Shown piece after piece: positions 1-6,783 of a stretch of 10,084 nucleotides of DNA. The notes beneath the pieces were generated by a model. The model saw only the letters and a program-made list of their open reading frames with translations, ran no database searches and was not told the DNA's origin. The stretch covers positions 1-10,084 of the forward strand of contig JAFGSL010000719.1 in the NCBI GenBank assembly GCA_016934645.1, in the 5' to 3' direction. The position numbers and the translations under genes were made by a program. The DNA is from Anaerolineae bacterium (GTDB lineage Bacteria; Chloroflexota; Anaerolineae; B4-G1; SLSP01). The first letter of the stretch is position 1. The number at the start of each line of letters is the position of its first letter.

Positions 1-19
1 CTCTCAAGCCTAATGCTGT

Positions 20-40
20 TGACTCAAAATGCAAGAGTCA
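20..40. promoter_or_regulatory. CIRCE-like inverted repeat upstream of htpG
   Basis: TGACTC and GAGTCA form a perfect 6-bp inverted repeat with a 9-base spacer. The CIRCE operator bound by HrcA is TTAGCACTC-N9-GAGTGCTAA, so this site shares the ACTC-N9-GAGT core and the exact spacing but not the outer bases. It lies about 260 bases before the heat-shock gene htpG, further than CIRCE usually sits from its gene. It could equally be a chance repeat or the end of an upstream gene's terminator. Low confidence. Confidence 0.2.
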
Positions 41-92
41 GGTAGCTCAATAACTAATCAGACAGTTATTTAATTCTCAATCCTAAAAAAGA

Positions 93-150
93 GAGTGTGG
101 GAGTTTGGGCGTGTGGGAGGGATCCTACCCCTATACTCCCACATTCCACT
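93..150. repeat. Octamer array with mirrored half
   Basis: From 93 to 116 three 8-base units follow in phase: GAGTGTGG, GAGTTTGG and GCGTGTGG. After a centre around GGATCC (120-125) the sequence runs in the opposite sense, and TGTGGGAGT (96-104) is perfectly complemented by ACTCCCACA (135-143). The result is a palindromic block able to fold into a hairpin. It contains no reading frame. It may be an intergenic repeat family or the 3' end of the preceding transcript unit. Confidence 0.55.
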
Positions 151-182
151 AGATTTGTGAGAAGGGATCGCTTGTCTATATT

Positions 183-212
183 TTGTTAATTCGCTTCTAA
201 TCTCATTCTAAT
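183..212 (+). promoter_or_regulatory. Candidate sigma-70 promoter of htpG
   Basis: TTGTTA (183-188, 4 of 6 to the -35 consensus) and TCTAAT (207-212, 5 of 6 to the -10 consensus) are separated by 18 bases. The leader would be about 80 bases and would include the heptamer repeats. An alternative -10 is TAAAAT at 223-228, which lacks a good -35. Assigned by eye only. Confidence 0.35.
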
Positions 213-257
213 AGATGGCGAGTAAAATAGTAGGGTAGAAATTCGTAACTTTCAATT

Positions 258-278
258 TGCAACCTGCAACTTGAAACT
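258..278 (+). repeat. Three tandem heptamers in the htpG leader
   Basis: TGCAACC, TGCAACT and TGAAACT follow each other without gaps, giving an exact 7-base period, and end 9 bases before the htpG Shine-Dalgarno. They resemble in type, though not in sequence, the short tandemly repeated heptamers known from heterocystous cyanobacteria. Another 7-base array occurs at 9543-9598. Confidence 0.6.
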
Positions 279-298
279 ATTTTGAGTAGGAGGTACAG

Positions 299-2179
299 AT
301 GACGACACAACCAGAGTCGCTCGAATTCAAAGCTGAAGTTCAACAACTATTAAATATTCTTTCCCACTCGCTCTACACGGAGCGAGAGATTTTCCTGCGC
401 GAGTTGATCTCGAATGCCTCAGACGCGCTCAACCGTATACAGTTCGAAATGCTCACCAACGCCGACGTGCTTGACCCGGAGATAGAATTGGCCGTGCACG
501 TCGATTTCGACGAAGAGGCCAAGACGTTGACCATTTCTGATACTGGAATCGGCATGACGCGCGGGGAGCTGATCGAAAACCTGGGCACGATCGCCCATTC
601 CGGGGCGATGGCCTTTCTCAAGAAGCTGGAAGCCGAACAGCGCATCGGCGATATCATCGGGCAGTTCGGCGTAGGTTTCTATTCCGTCTTCATGGCCGCC
701 GACAAAGTCAGCGTGACCTCGCGCTCCTATCTGCCGGACGAACAGGCGTGGACGTGGATCTCACGCGGCGATAATACCTACACGCTTAGCCCTGCCGAAA
801 AAGCAGAACGCGGCACGACGATTGAGATCGAGCTCAAGGAAGACGCCACCGAATTCGCTTCGGCGTGGCGGCTGGAGCAAATCGTCAAGAAACACTCCGA
901 TTACGTCTCGTTCCCCATCTATGTGAAGGACAAGATCGCCAATCACCAGACGGCGCTGTGGCGCAATCCGGCGAATGAAGTGACCGATGATGAGTATGAT
1001 GACTTCTACCGCCAACTTACCCTGGACTTCGAAAAGCCGTTGCTGCATCTGCACCTCATCACCGACGCGCCGGTGGATATCCGCAGCGTGCTCTATGTCC
1101 CGCGCCACCGCGATCGCGGGATGTTCCGCCTGCGTACAGACCACGGGCTGAAGCTTTACTCGCGGAAGGTGCTCATCCAGGAGAACAACAAGGATATGTT
1201 GCCCGAATACCTGCGCTTTGTCGAAGGTGTGGTGGATTCGGCGGACATTCCACTCAACGTGGCGCGTGAGTCGGTGCAGAGTACGCGCACGATGGGCCAC
1301 ATCAAGAAGGCGCTGCGCGGGCGCGTCTTGAAGGCGCTGCGCGAGCTAGGCGAGGAGAACCCTGAGGATTACAAAATTTTCTGGGAGGCGTTCGGACCGT
1401 TCATTAAGGAAGGCGTGGCCATGGATTTTGGCGGGCGCGATGATGTGCTGCCGCTGCTGCGTTTCTCTACCTCCAAGTCGGACGGCGCGCTTGTCGCGTT
1501 GAGCGAGTACGCCGAGCGGATGCTTGAGGACCAGGCTGATATCTACTACATTTTGGGCGACGATCTCACTTCCGTGGCTCGTAGCCCTCACCTGGATCCA
1601 TTCAAGGCACGCGACCTGGAAGTGCTCTATCTCGTCGATCCACTGGATGCCTTTATGGTGCAAAACCTGCGCGAATACGAGGGCAAAGCACTAAAGAACG
1701 TCGACGATCCCGATCTGCAACTGCCGGAAGCCGCCGAAGATAAATCTGCCGAAGACACCGAGGCTGAATTGCCCGCAGAGGTGTTCGGCAAGCTGATTAT
1801 GCGCTTCAAGAACGTCCTCGGCGAACGTGTCGCGGACGTCCGTGAGTCGAAGGTGCTCAAGGACAGTCCGTGCCGTCTGGTGTCGCAGGATAGTGGCCCA
1901 GAGCACGAGATGCAGCGCGTGCGCCGCTTGATCGAGCAGGACTACGAGGTTCCGGTGAAGATCCTTGAGATCAACCGGGGACATCCGCTGATCCAAAATC
2001 TGGCACGTCTCATCGAGACGCGGTTCGCCGATCCGCTGATTGACCTAACGGTGGAGCAGTTGTTCGAGAACCTGCTCTTGCTGGAAGGATTGCATCCCAA
2101 TCCCGCGCAGATGGCGCCGCGTATCCAGGAATTGCTGGAACGGGCCGTTGCTGCGTCGGCACCGGCGCCCGAGTCATAG
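299..2179 (+). CDS. htpG: Molecular chaperone HtpG (Hsp90 family)
   Basis: HtpG is the cytosolic bacterial Hsp90, a homodimeric ATP-driven chaperone that remodels client proteins with the DnaK system. The 626-residue length matches the family (E. coli 624). The N-terminal GHKL ATPase domain (about 1-215) shows the ELISNASDAL helix with E35 and N39, the DTGIGM motif with D81, and the glycine-rich GQFGVGF lid at 121-127. The middle domain (about 225-475) carries NVARE with R323, the ATP-sensing arginine, and is followed by an acidic linker rich in Glu and Asp (about 476-492). The rest is the dimerisation domain. The ATG at 299 follows a perfect AGGAGGT (288-294) at 5-base spacing. No truncation or missing key residue is seen. 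It appears monocistronic: the spacer before it has a candidate promoter and a strong terminator follows. Confidence 0.98.
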   Translation: MTTQPESLEFKAEVQQLLNILSHSLYTEREIFLRELISNASDALNRIQFEMLTNADVLDPEIELAVHVDFDEEAKTLTISDTGIGMTRGELIENLGTIAHSGAMAFLKKLEAEQRIGDIIGQFGVGFYSVFMAADKVSVTSRSYLPDEQAWTWISRGDNTYTLSPAEKAERGTTIEIELKEDATEFASAWRLEQIVKKHSDYVSFPIYVKDKIANHQTALWRNPANEVTDDEYDDFYRQLTLDFEKPLLHLHLITDAPVDIRSVLYVPRHRDRGMFRLRTDHGLKLYSRKVLIQENNKDMLPEYLRFVEGVVDSADIPLNVARESVQSTRTMGHIKKALRGRVLKALRELGEENPEDYKIFWEAFGPFIKEGVAMDFGGRDDVLPLLRFSTSKSDGALVALSEYAERMLEDQADIYYILGDDLTSVARSPHLDPFKARDLEVLYLVDPLDAFMVQNLREYEGKALKNVDDPDLQLPEAAEDKSAEDTEAELPAEVFGKLIMRFKNVLGERVADVRESKVLKDSPCRLVSQDSGPEHEMQRVRRLIEQDYEVPVKILEINRGHPLIQNLARLIETRFADPLIDLTVEQLFENLLLLEGLHPNPAQMAPRIQELLERAVAASAPAPES

Positions 2180-2195
2180 ATAATCTGATACAAGT

Positions 2196-2266
2196 AACCT
2201 CCTTGAAGAAAGGGGGATTGTGCGGAGTGCTGTTCCGCACAATCCCCCTTCTTTATGTAAGAGGTT
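2196..2266 (+). terminator. Stem-loop terminator after htpG
   Basis: A perfect 17-bp stem pairs 2210-2226 with 2234-2250 around a 7-base loop (GTGCTGT), and the 3' side continues as CTTTATG, a short T-rich tail. Outer bases AACCTC (2196-2201) and GAGGTT (2261-2266) can extend the structure. It starts 30 bases after the htpG stop and lies before the next promoter, so intrinsic termination of htpG is the natural reading. The stem is long enough to act as a processing or stability element as well. Confidence 0.8.
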
Positions 2267-2289
2267 AGAGTATACCTGTTCCCTAAATA

Positions 2290-2298
2290 TGCTATAAT
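2290..2298 (+). promoter_or_regulatory. Extended -10 promoter of small membrane genes
   Basis: TGCTATAAT contains a perfect TATAAT preceded by the TG of an extended -10 element. No good -35 is visible 16-18 bases upstream, which is typical of extended -10 promoters. It lies just past the htpG terminator and would give a leader of about 70 bases to the 93-residue membrane protein. Confidence 0.6.
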
Positions 2299-2374
2299 GA
2301 GCACACAGTGAGGCGATTGGGTGCCTGTAGCTTGCTATCTAGTGAGCGCTGCCGATCGTTGAAGAGGAGATACG

Positions 2375-2656
2375 ATGCGCCGTAATTCCTTGCTCATTTT
2401 GCTGAGCATGATCGCGTTGCTGATCGTTATTGCGGTACTACTGATCTATGTCGTTACGCGATCGCCAGTGAGTGATACAGTTGTCCCGAGTACGGCTGAG
2501 TCAGTCTCGCCGGAACAGCAGCTTGCACTATCATCTGAACCGGTCGGTATGCCGATGCGGTCTGTGTATATCGTCTCAGTTTTGGTTGTTTTTGTATCGG
2601 CAGTCTTGATCTTGTTTAGAATGTTACTTGGCATTCCTGGCAAGAACGAGGAATGA
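2375..2656 (+). CDS. Small membrane protein with two helices
   Basis: I do not recognise this 93-residue protein. It begins MRRNS and has a hydrophobic segment at about residues 6-27, a Ser/Thr/Val/Glu-rich linker of about 35 residues, a second hydrophobic segment at about 63-86, and a short charged tail ending KNEE. The arginines at the start and before the second segment's end fit both termini in the cytoplasm with the linker outside. The start is well supported: GAGGAG at 2364-2369 sits 5 bases before the ATG, downstream of an extended -10 promoter. The first segment could alternatively be an uncleaved signal anchor. A 34-residue membrane peptide gene follows 29 bases later, so the two may be co-transcribed. 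No function can be assigned. Confidence 0.75.
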   Translation: MRRNSLLILLSMIALLIVIAVLLIYVVTRSPVSDTVVPSTAESVSPEQQLALSSEPVGMPMRSVYIVSVLVVFVSAVLILFRMLLGIPGKNEE

Positions 2657-2685
2657 CACAACGTGGAATTTTATGGGGGATATGT

Positions 2686-2790
2686 ATGAAAACTAGAACC
2701 GCAAAAGTAGCACGGATCATATTTGTTGTGATTACGGTCATTTTGCTCTTAAGCATGATTTTGAGTATCGTAGGCAGTCTCAACTGGTAA
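2686..2790 (+). CDS. 34-residue single-helix membrane peptide
   Basis: A short frame from ATG 2686 to TAA 2788-2790 encodes a peptide that starts MKTRTAKVAR, a basic head, and continues with an almost uninterrupted hydrophobic run (about residues 11-30) before a GSLNW end. This is the profile of a single-pass peptide with the basic end inside. GGGGGA at 2675-2680 provides a Shine-Dalgarno 5 bases before the start. It follows the two-helix protein by 29 bases on the same strand with no terminator between, so joint transcription is likely. It is far too short for a cut-off based gene finder. The combination of ribosome site, basic head and clean hydrophobic stretch argues for a real gene. Conservation was not tested and the function is unknown. 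Confidence 0.6.
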   Translation: MKTRTAKVARIIFVVITVILLLSMILSIVGSLNW

Positions 2791-2886
2791 ATCTCTGTAG
2801 ATCAAAATTTGGGCTGGCGCCGGACTACAAAAGTCTCACGTGCTGTCCAATTTAGGAATAGGTACCAAATAACTGTCCCAATTCAA

Positions 2887-2940
2887 ACTGAAAGCGGGTA
2901 TAGAAAGCACCGCCAATGGGAAAGCTATTTAGCTTTCAGT
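2887..2940. repeat. Two alternative hairpins inside the spacer
   Basis: ACTGAAAGC (2887-2895) is perfectly complementary to GCTTTCAGT (2932-2940). The right arm also overlaps a compact alternative hairpin, GAAAGCT (2920-2926) with AGCTTTC (2931-2937) around a 4-base loop. The two structures exclude each other. No Shine-Dalgarno is occluded, so a switching role is not supported. They may be part of the decayed element. Confidence 0.4.
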
Positions 2941-2946
2941 CCTTAG

Positions 2947-3031
2947 AGCCTGTAAAAGAATAAGTTCCCGCGCAGAGCGCCCTAGGGACGGGGCGTAGAG
3001 CCAAAAAACGGGAAGTTATATTTTTACGAAC
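2947..3031. mobile_element. Small 85-bp hairpin element with 6-bp flanking repeats
   Basis: The arms 2952-2970 (GTAAAAGAATAAGTTCCCG) and 3009-3027 are complementary at 16 of 19 positions, and CGCCC (2978-2982) with GGGCG (2990-2994) can pair at the tip. The segment is flanked on both sides by CCTTAG (2941-2946 and 3032-3037), as expected for a target-site duplication. Size, lack of coding and structure fit a very short MITE inserted within the larger element at 2823-3098. The flanking hexamer could be chance, so other genomic copies are needed for proof. Confidence 0.45.
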
Positions 3032-3127
3032 CCTTAGCTAAAATCTGCGGCGAACACGAGACTTGCGCTAGCAGACTTGGGTTGAGACTTTTGTAGTCTG
3101 ACATTACTCAATCCGTTGAACCGTTCT

Positions 3128-3134
3128 GAAGGAG
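3128..3134 (+). promoter_or_regulatory. Shine-Dalgarno fixing the GH13 start
   Basis: GAAGGAG lies 5 bases before ATG 3140. The frame is open further upstream to a TTG at 3116, but that start would place this ribosome site inside the gene and has no site of its own. The ATG is therefore preferred. Confidence 0.75.
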
Positions 3135-3139
3135 CCGCT

Positions 3140-6100
3140 ATGCACCACGACAATGCGTTGAGGGAGTTCCATGTTTCACGCCAGGCGCGCGATACTTACA
3201 AGTTTGACGAGAGCCTGTTTATGTTGAGTGGAAACGTCATCTTTGCAAACTTCCACGCCGCGCGCGTCTTCGCGCAGAAGATGAACGATAAACGTGACCT
3301 CATCAACTTCCCGGAGCAGGCGGTGCGCGCCGGGCAGATCAATGCGATGGGGTTGATCGATGAAATTCTACACGCGGTCGTGCGTGAGTATTGCGAACGA
3401 CGCAAACCCACTGCGATAGTGGAGGCGCTTGCTTACGTGGAAGATAAGCTCGGTCCAGATCGTATGGCCGTCGCACTGCGTACTTTCGCCGACCAGTTCC
3501 CGCCTCTCGCTGTCTATCGCCACGAAGCGACGGTGACGGATTACCTGGCGGGCGCAACCGGCGACACGCCGCACCAACAGGTGGCGCTCGAAGAGCTGTT
3601 GATGCTCTGGCTGGCGAATGACAATCCGGCGTTTTCTCCTTTCATGGAACTTTTCGATGATAGCGACCTTGAAAAGTTCACCGTCTATTCGCAAATCATA
3701 ACATTGCTCGACGAGTTCTTCAGCACGCAACCCACCTTTGGCCCGGATAACCAGACCCTCATCGAGATGCTGCGGACGCCCGCGCGCCGATTTCCCCATT
3801 CCCTCGAAGCGCAACTGGAGTTCATTCGCACGAATTGGGCCACTATTTTAGGCAAGTATCTTTATCGCGTCCTCAGCAGCCTGGATCTGCTTGCCGAGGA
3901 ACAGAAGCCATTCTTTGGCTTTGGCCCCGGCCCGGCGTTGCCCTACGAGTTCGGTGGGATGGAACTGGAACCGGAGCGCTTTAGTCCGGATAGCGCATGG
4001 ATGCCTCGTCTGGTGCTCATGGCCAAAAATGCCTACGTCTGGCTAGATCAGCTTTCCAAGAGATACCAGCGCGAAATTACGCATCTCGATCAAGTGCCGG
4101 ATGCTGAACTGGATATGCTGGCGCGATGGGGCATCAGCGGTTTGTGGTTGATCGGGTTGTGGCAGCGCAGCGTCGCGTCACAGCGCATTAAGCAGATGAT
4201 GGGCAATCCTGAAGCCGTGGCCTCGGCCTACTCGCTGGAAGACTACCGCATTGCCGACGATTTAGGTGGCGAGAGTGCCTTCGAAGCCCTCAAGGCGCGT
4301 GCATGGCAGCGCGGCATCCGCATGGCGAGTGATATGGTTCCCAACCATGTGGGCATTGATTCCACGTGGGTGATGGAGCATCCGGATTGGTTCATCGGCC
4401 TGCCATATAGCCCTTTCCCTGGCTATACCTTCAACGGTGTGAACCTGAGCCGCGACCCGCGCGTGGGCATTTACCTCGAGGATCATTACTACGACCGCAC
4501 CGACGCCGCCGTGGTGTTCAAGCGCGTCGATCACTGGACCGGTGACACGCGTTACATCTATCACGGCAACGATGGAACGAGCATGCCCTGGAATGACACG
4601 GCGCAGCTCAACTATCTCAATCCGGAGGTGCGTGAGGCCGTCATCCAGACGATTTTGAGCGTGGCGCGGCGTTCACCCGTCATCCGCTTTGACGCGGCCA
4701 TGACGTTGACCAAGAAGCACTACCAGCGCCTCTGGTTCCCTGAGCCGGGGACCGGCGGCGATATTGCTTCCCGCGCGGACTTTGGGATGACGAAGGCAGA
4801 TTTCGACGTATCGATGCCGGAGGAATTCTGGCGGGAAGTGGTGGATCGTGTGGCGCAGGAAGCGCCCGACACATTGCTGCTGGCTGAAGCATTCTGGCTG
4901 ATGGAAGGTTATTTTGTCCGCACGTTGGGCATGCATCGTGTGTACAACAGCGCGTTTATGAACATGATGCGCGATGAGAAAAACGCCGAGTATCGCCAGT
5001 TGATTAAGAACACGTTGGACTTCGATCCGCAAATCCTCAAGCGCTACGTGAACTTCATGAACAATCCTGACGAGCGCACGGCCGTGGATCAGTTTGGCAA
5101 GGGCGATAAATACTTTGGCATCTGCACGGTGATGGCGACCTTGCCTGGGCTGCCGATGTTCGGACATGGACAGGTGGAAGGCTACACCGAGAAGTACGGC
5201 ATGGAGTATCGCCGCGCTTATTGGGATGAGATAGCTGACGAATACCTGGTGCAGCGTCATGAACGGCAAGTCTTCCCTTTGTTGCACCGCCGTGCACTCT
5301 TCGCCGAAGTGGAGGACTTCCGGCTGTATGACTTTGTCACCCCGGATGGCTACGTGGATGAGAACGTTTTCGTCTACTCCAACCGTATGGGGCAGGAACG
5401 GTCGTTGGTGTTGTATCACAATCGTTACGCCGAGACGCGCGGTTGGGCTCGAATGTCCGTTGGTTATGTGGTGAAGGACGAGGACGGCGAAAAGACCCTG
5501 GTGCAGCAATCGCTCGCCGAAGGGCTGCAAATTCCCGATGATCCGCGTTCTTACCTGATTTTCCGTGATGCCGCCGTCTCCGGAGACGCTGTCTCCGGCC
5601 TGGAATACATCCGTAACTGTCATGAACTGGTGCAGCATGGCCTGTATGCAGAATTGCACGCTTATCAAGTCCACGTTTTCGTGGACTTCGCGCTGATGTA
5701 CGACAATGAATGGGGACACTATGGGCAACTGGCGGCCTATCTCAACGGGCGCGGTGTCCCCAGCATCGACGAGGCGATGAAGGAACTGTTCCTCGCCCCG
5801 GTTCACACGCCATTCCGTATGTTGGTGAGCGCACCAGCTTTCCGCTGGCTGCTCGCGGCCCGCATCACCAAACCGGAGGAGGACACCTTAGACGCTGAGG
5901 TTCTGCCTCAGGTTGAGCAGAAGATGGTGGACCTGCTGCACGCTATCAAGGATGTCGCTCAGGCTACGGGCGACGAAGTCCCTGTAGCCAAAGAAGTATG
6001 CGCGAAATTGGAGACTATGCTGTCGCTGCCGGTCGTCCTCAAAAAGCTGGCTCCAACGGCTGAAGGCGGCACCAAAGCGGTTACGGCTTACCGGGCGGCG

Positions 6101-6730
6101 ATGGATTATGTTCTCAAGGATTGGAAGGCCGCCGCACCACTTACCTGGGGCGTGCTTTTCGGCTGGCTCTTCACCCACGCTCTGGGCAAAGTTGTCGATG
6201 CCGATACGGCATCTTCTGGGGCCTCGGAACCTATCGGAACGACTGGCCTTGTCGGGACGCTAGACGAGATCAGCCGCAGTTGGATCGACGAATGGTTACT
6301 CGGCAAACTGATTGCGGGCGCGTTGGAAGAGTGGGGTCTGGAAGAAGGCGCGGCGCGTTGGGCGGTGGCGTTGATCAAGCTGCTGATCGGTTATCAACGT
6401 TGGTTTGAAGATGTGGACGAAGACGACAACGGCGTTGCTAGCAACGCGGCTTACCGTGTCCTATACGCGATGCTGCGCGAGCGTGAAGTACAGGCTTATC
6501 TCGGTGTCAACCGTCACCAGGATGTGCTCTGGTTCAACCAGGAATCTTTCGAACAATGGGCGCGGTGGATCATGCTGTTCTCGACCGTGGACCTTGCCAC
6601 AGATGCAAGTGATGACTTCGCACGAGTTTTTGTAGCCCGTTATGCGCTGGTTCGACAATGGCTAAAAGCTGAGGCGGAGTCAGGATATCAGATTGCCAAA
6701 CTGCTCGAGGCTCTGAAGACCACGCAATGA
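3140..6730 (+). CDS. Large GH13 (alpha-amylase family) protein
   Basis: This 1196-residue protein carries a GH13 TIM barrel, so it should cleave or transfer alpha-glucosidic bonds in starch, glycogen or maltodextrins; the exact reaction is unknown. Region I is DMVPNH at 398-403. Region II is VIRFDAA with nucleophile D518. Region III is LLLAEAFW with acid/base E583. Region IV is FMNNPDE with D644, where proline replaces the usual histidine of NHD. The barrel spans about 313-740, with a beta-type C-terminal domain to about 800. About 310 residues before it (HVSRQARDTYKFDESLF, then mostly helical) and about 395 after it match nothing I can name; the tail contains GVNRHQDVLWFNQESFE. No signal peptide is present, so it is cytosolic. 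It resembles long uncharacterised amylase-like proteins of environmental bacteria. The regulator gene starts 49 bases downstream and is probably co-transcribed. Confidence 0.9.
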   Translation: MHHDNALREFHVSRQARDTYKFDESLFMLSGNVIFANFHAARVFAQKMNDKRDLINFPEQAVRAGQINAMGLIDEILHAVVREYCERRKPTAIVEALAYVEDKLGPDRMAVALRTFADQFPPLAVYRHEATVTDYLAGATGDTPHQQVALEELLMLWLANDNPAFSPFMELFDDSDLEKFTVYSQIITLLDEFFSTQPTFGPDNQTLIEMLRTPARRFPHSLEAQLEFIRTNWATILGKYLYRVLSSLDLLAEEQKPFFGFGPGPALPYEFGGMELEPERFSPDSAWMPRLVLMAKNAYVWLDQLSKRYQREITHLDQVPDAELDMLARWGISGLWLIGLWQRSVASQRIKQMMGNPEAVASAYSLEDYRIADDLGGESAFEALKARAWQRGIRMASDMVPNHVGIDSTWVMEHPDWFIGLPYSPFPGYTFNGVNLSRDPRVGIYLEDHYYDRTDAAVVFKRVDHWTGDTRYIYHGNDGTSMPWNDTAQLNYLNPEVREAVIQTILSVARRSPVIRFDAAMTLTKKHYQRLWFPEPGTGGDIASRADFGMTKADFDVSMPEEFWREVVDRVAQEAPDTLLLAEAFWLMEGYFVRTLGMHRVYNSAFMNMMRDEKNAEYRQLIKNTLDFDPQILKRYVNFMNNPDERTAVDQFGKGDKYFGICTVMATLPGLPMFGHGQVEGYTEKYGMEYRRAYWDEIADEYLVQRHERQVFPLLHRRALFAEVEDFRLYDFVTPDGYVDENVFVYSNRMGQERSLVLYHNRYAETRGWARMSVGYVVKDEDGEKTLVQQSLAEGLQIPDDPRSYLIFRDAAVSGDAVSGLEYIRNCHELVQHGLYAELHAYQVHVFVDFALMYDNEWGHYGQLAAYLNGRGVPSIDEAMKELFLAPVHTPFRMLVSAPAFRWLLAARITKPEEDTLDAEVLPQVEQKMVDLLHAIKDVAQATGDEVPVAKEVCAKLETMLSLPVVLKKLAPTAEGGTKAVTAYRAAMDYVLKDWKAAAPLTWGVLFGWLFTHALGKVVDADTASSGASEPIGTTGLVGTLDEISRSWIDEWLLGKLIAGALEEWGLEEGAARWAVALIKLLIGYQRWFEDVDEDDNGVASNAAYRVLYAMLREREVQAYLGVNRHQDVLWFNQESFEQWARWIMLFSTVDLATDASDDFARVFVARYALVRQWLKAEAESGYQIAKLLEALKTTQ
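5667..5688 (+). repeat. Perfect hairpin inside the GH13 gene
   Basis: AAGTCCACG and CGTGGACTT form a 9-bp perfect stem with a TTTT loop, in the part encoding YQVHVFVDF. It sits in the C-terminal extension. Codon choice could produce it by chance; no function is claimed. Confidence 0.35.
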
Positions 6731-6783
6731 ATATCGGAGCGGCGCTTTCAGACTGTAAAGTGGATATTTTTGCCGAATCATGA
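6727..6783 (+). other. 18-codon bridging frame, possible translational coupler
   Basis: An ATG at 6727 overlaps the GH13 stop as ATGA. Its frame reads [18 protein letters not shown] and stops with TGA at 6781-6783, overlapping the ATG (6780) of the cyclase gene in the same way. The cyclase start has no visible Shine-Dalgarno, so ribosomes terminating here could restart on it. The peptide itself looks meaningless and ATGA overlaps arise by chance fairly easily. This is an inference from arrangement only. Confidence 0.25.

Larger units (their letters stand above)
2823..3098. mobile_element. MITE-like element with 16-bp terminal inverted repeats
   Basis: GACTACAAAAGTCTCA (2823-2838) recurs as its exact reverse complement at 3083-3098, 244 bases apart. 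No reading frame of note lies between. Such perfect repeats bounding a short non-coding segment fit a miniature inverted-repeat element or an insertion-sequence remnant that has lost its transposase. No flanking target duplication is visible, so the boundary is uncertain. The interior also holds two imperfect copies of CTGTCC(C)AATT (2843-2852, 2873-2883) and an inner element at 2947-3031. The right repeat overlaps TTGAGA (3082-3087), a possible outward -35 for the GH13 gene. Confidence 0.45.

Noticed and set aside
761..1300. 179-residue open frame antisense to htpG
   Set aside because: Shadow of htpG; no ribosome site and no protein-like features.
3116..3139. Upstream TTG start for the GH13 protein, adding 8 residues
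   Set aside because: GAAGGAG at 3128-3134 is correctly spaced for ATG 3140 and would be inside the gene if TTG were used.
2791..3139. Possible riboswitch or structured RNA before the GH13 gene
   Set aside because: The inverted repeats look like terminal repeats of miniature elements. No known riboswitch core is recognisable and no hairpin covers the Shine-Dalgarno at 3128-3134.
5576..5587. Palindrome GTCTCCGGAGAC and a local AVSGDAVSG duplication in the GH13 gene
   Set aside because: A short in-frame repeat of four to five codons explains it; no sign of a regulatory site or insertion.
4673..5806. 377-residue open frame on the - strand inside the GH13 gene
   Set aside because: It lies wholly antisense to a well-supported gene with catalytic motifs. 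Its translation is rich in His, Val and Arg with no recognisable motif, as expected from a mirrored codon pattern in GC-rich coding DNA.
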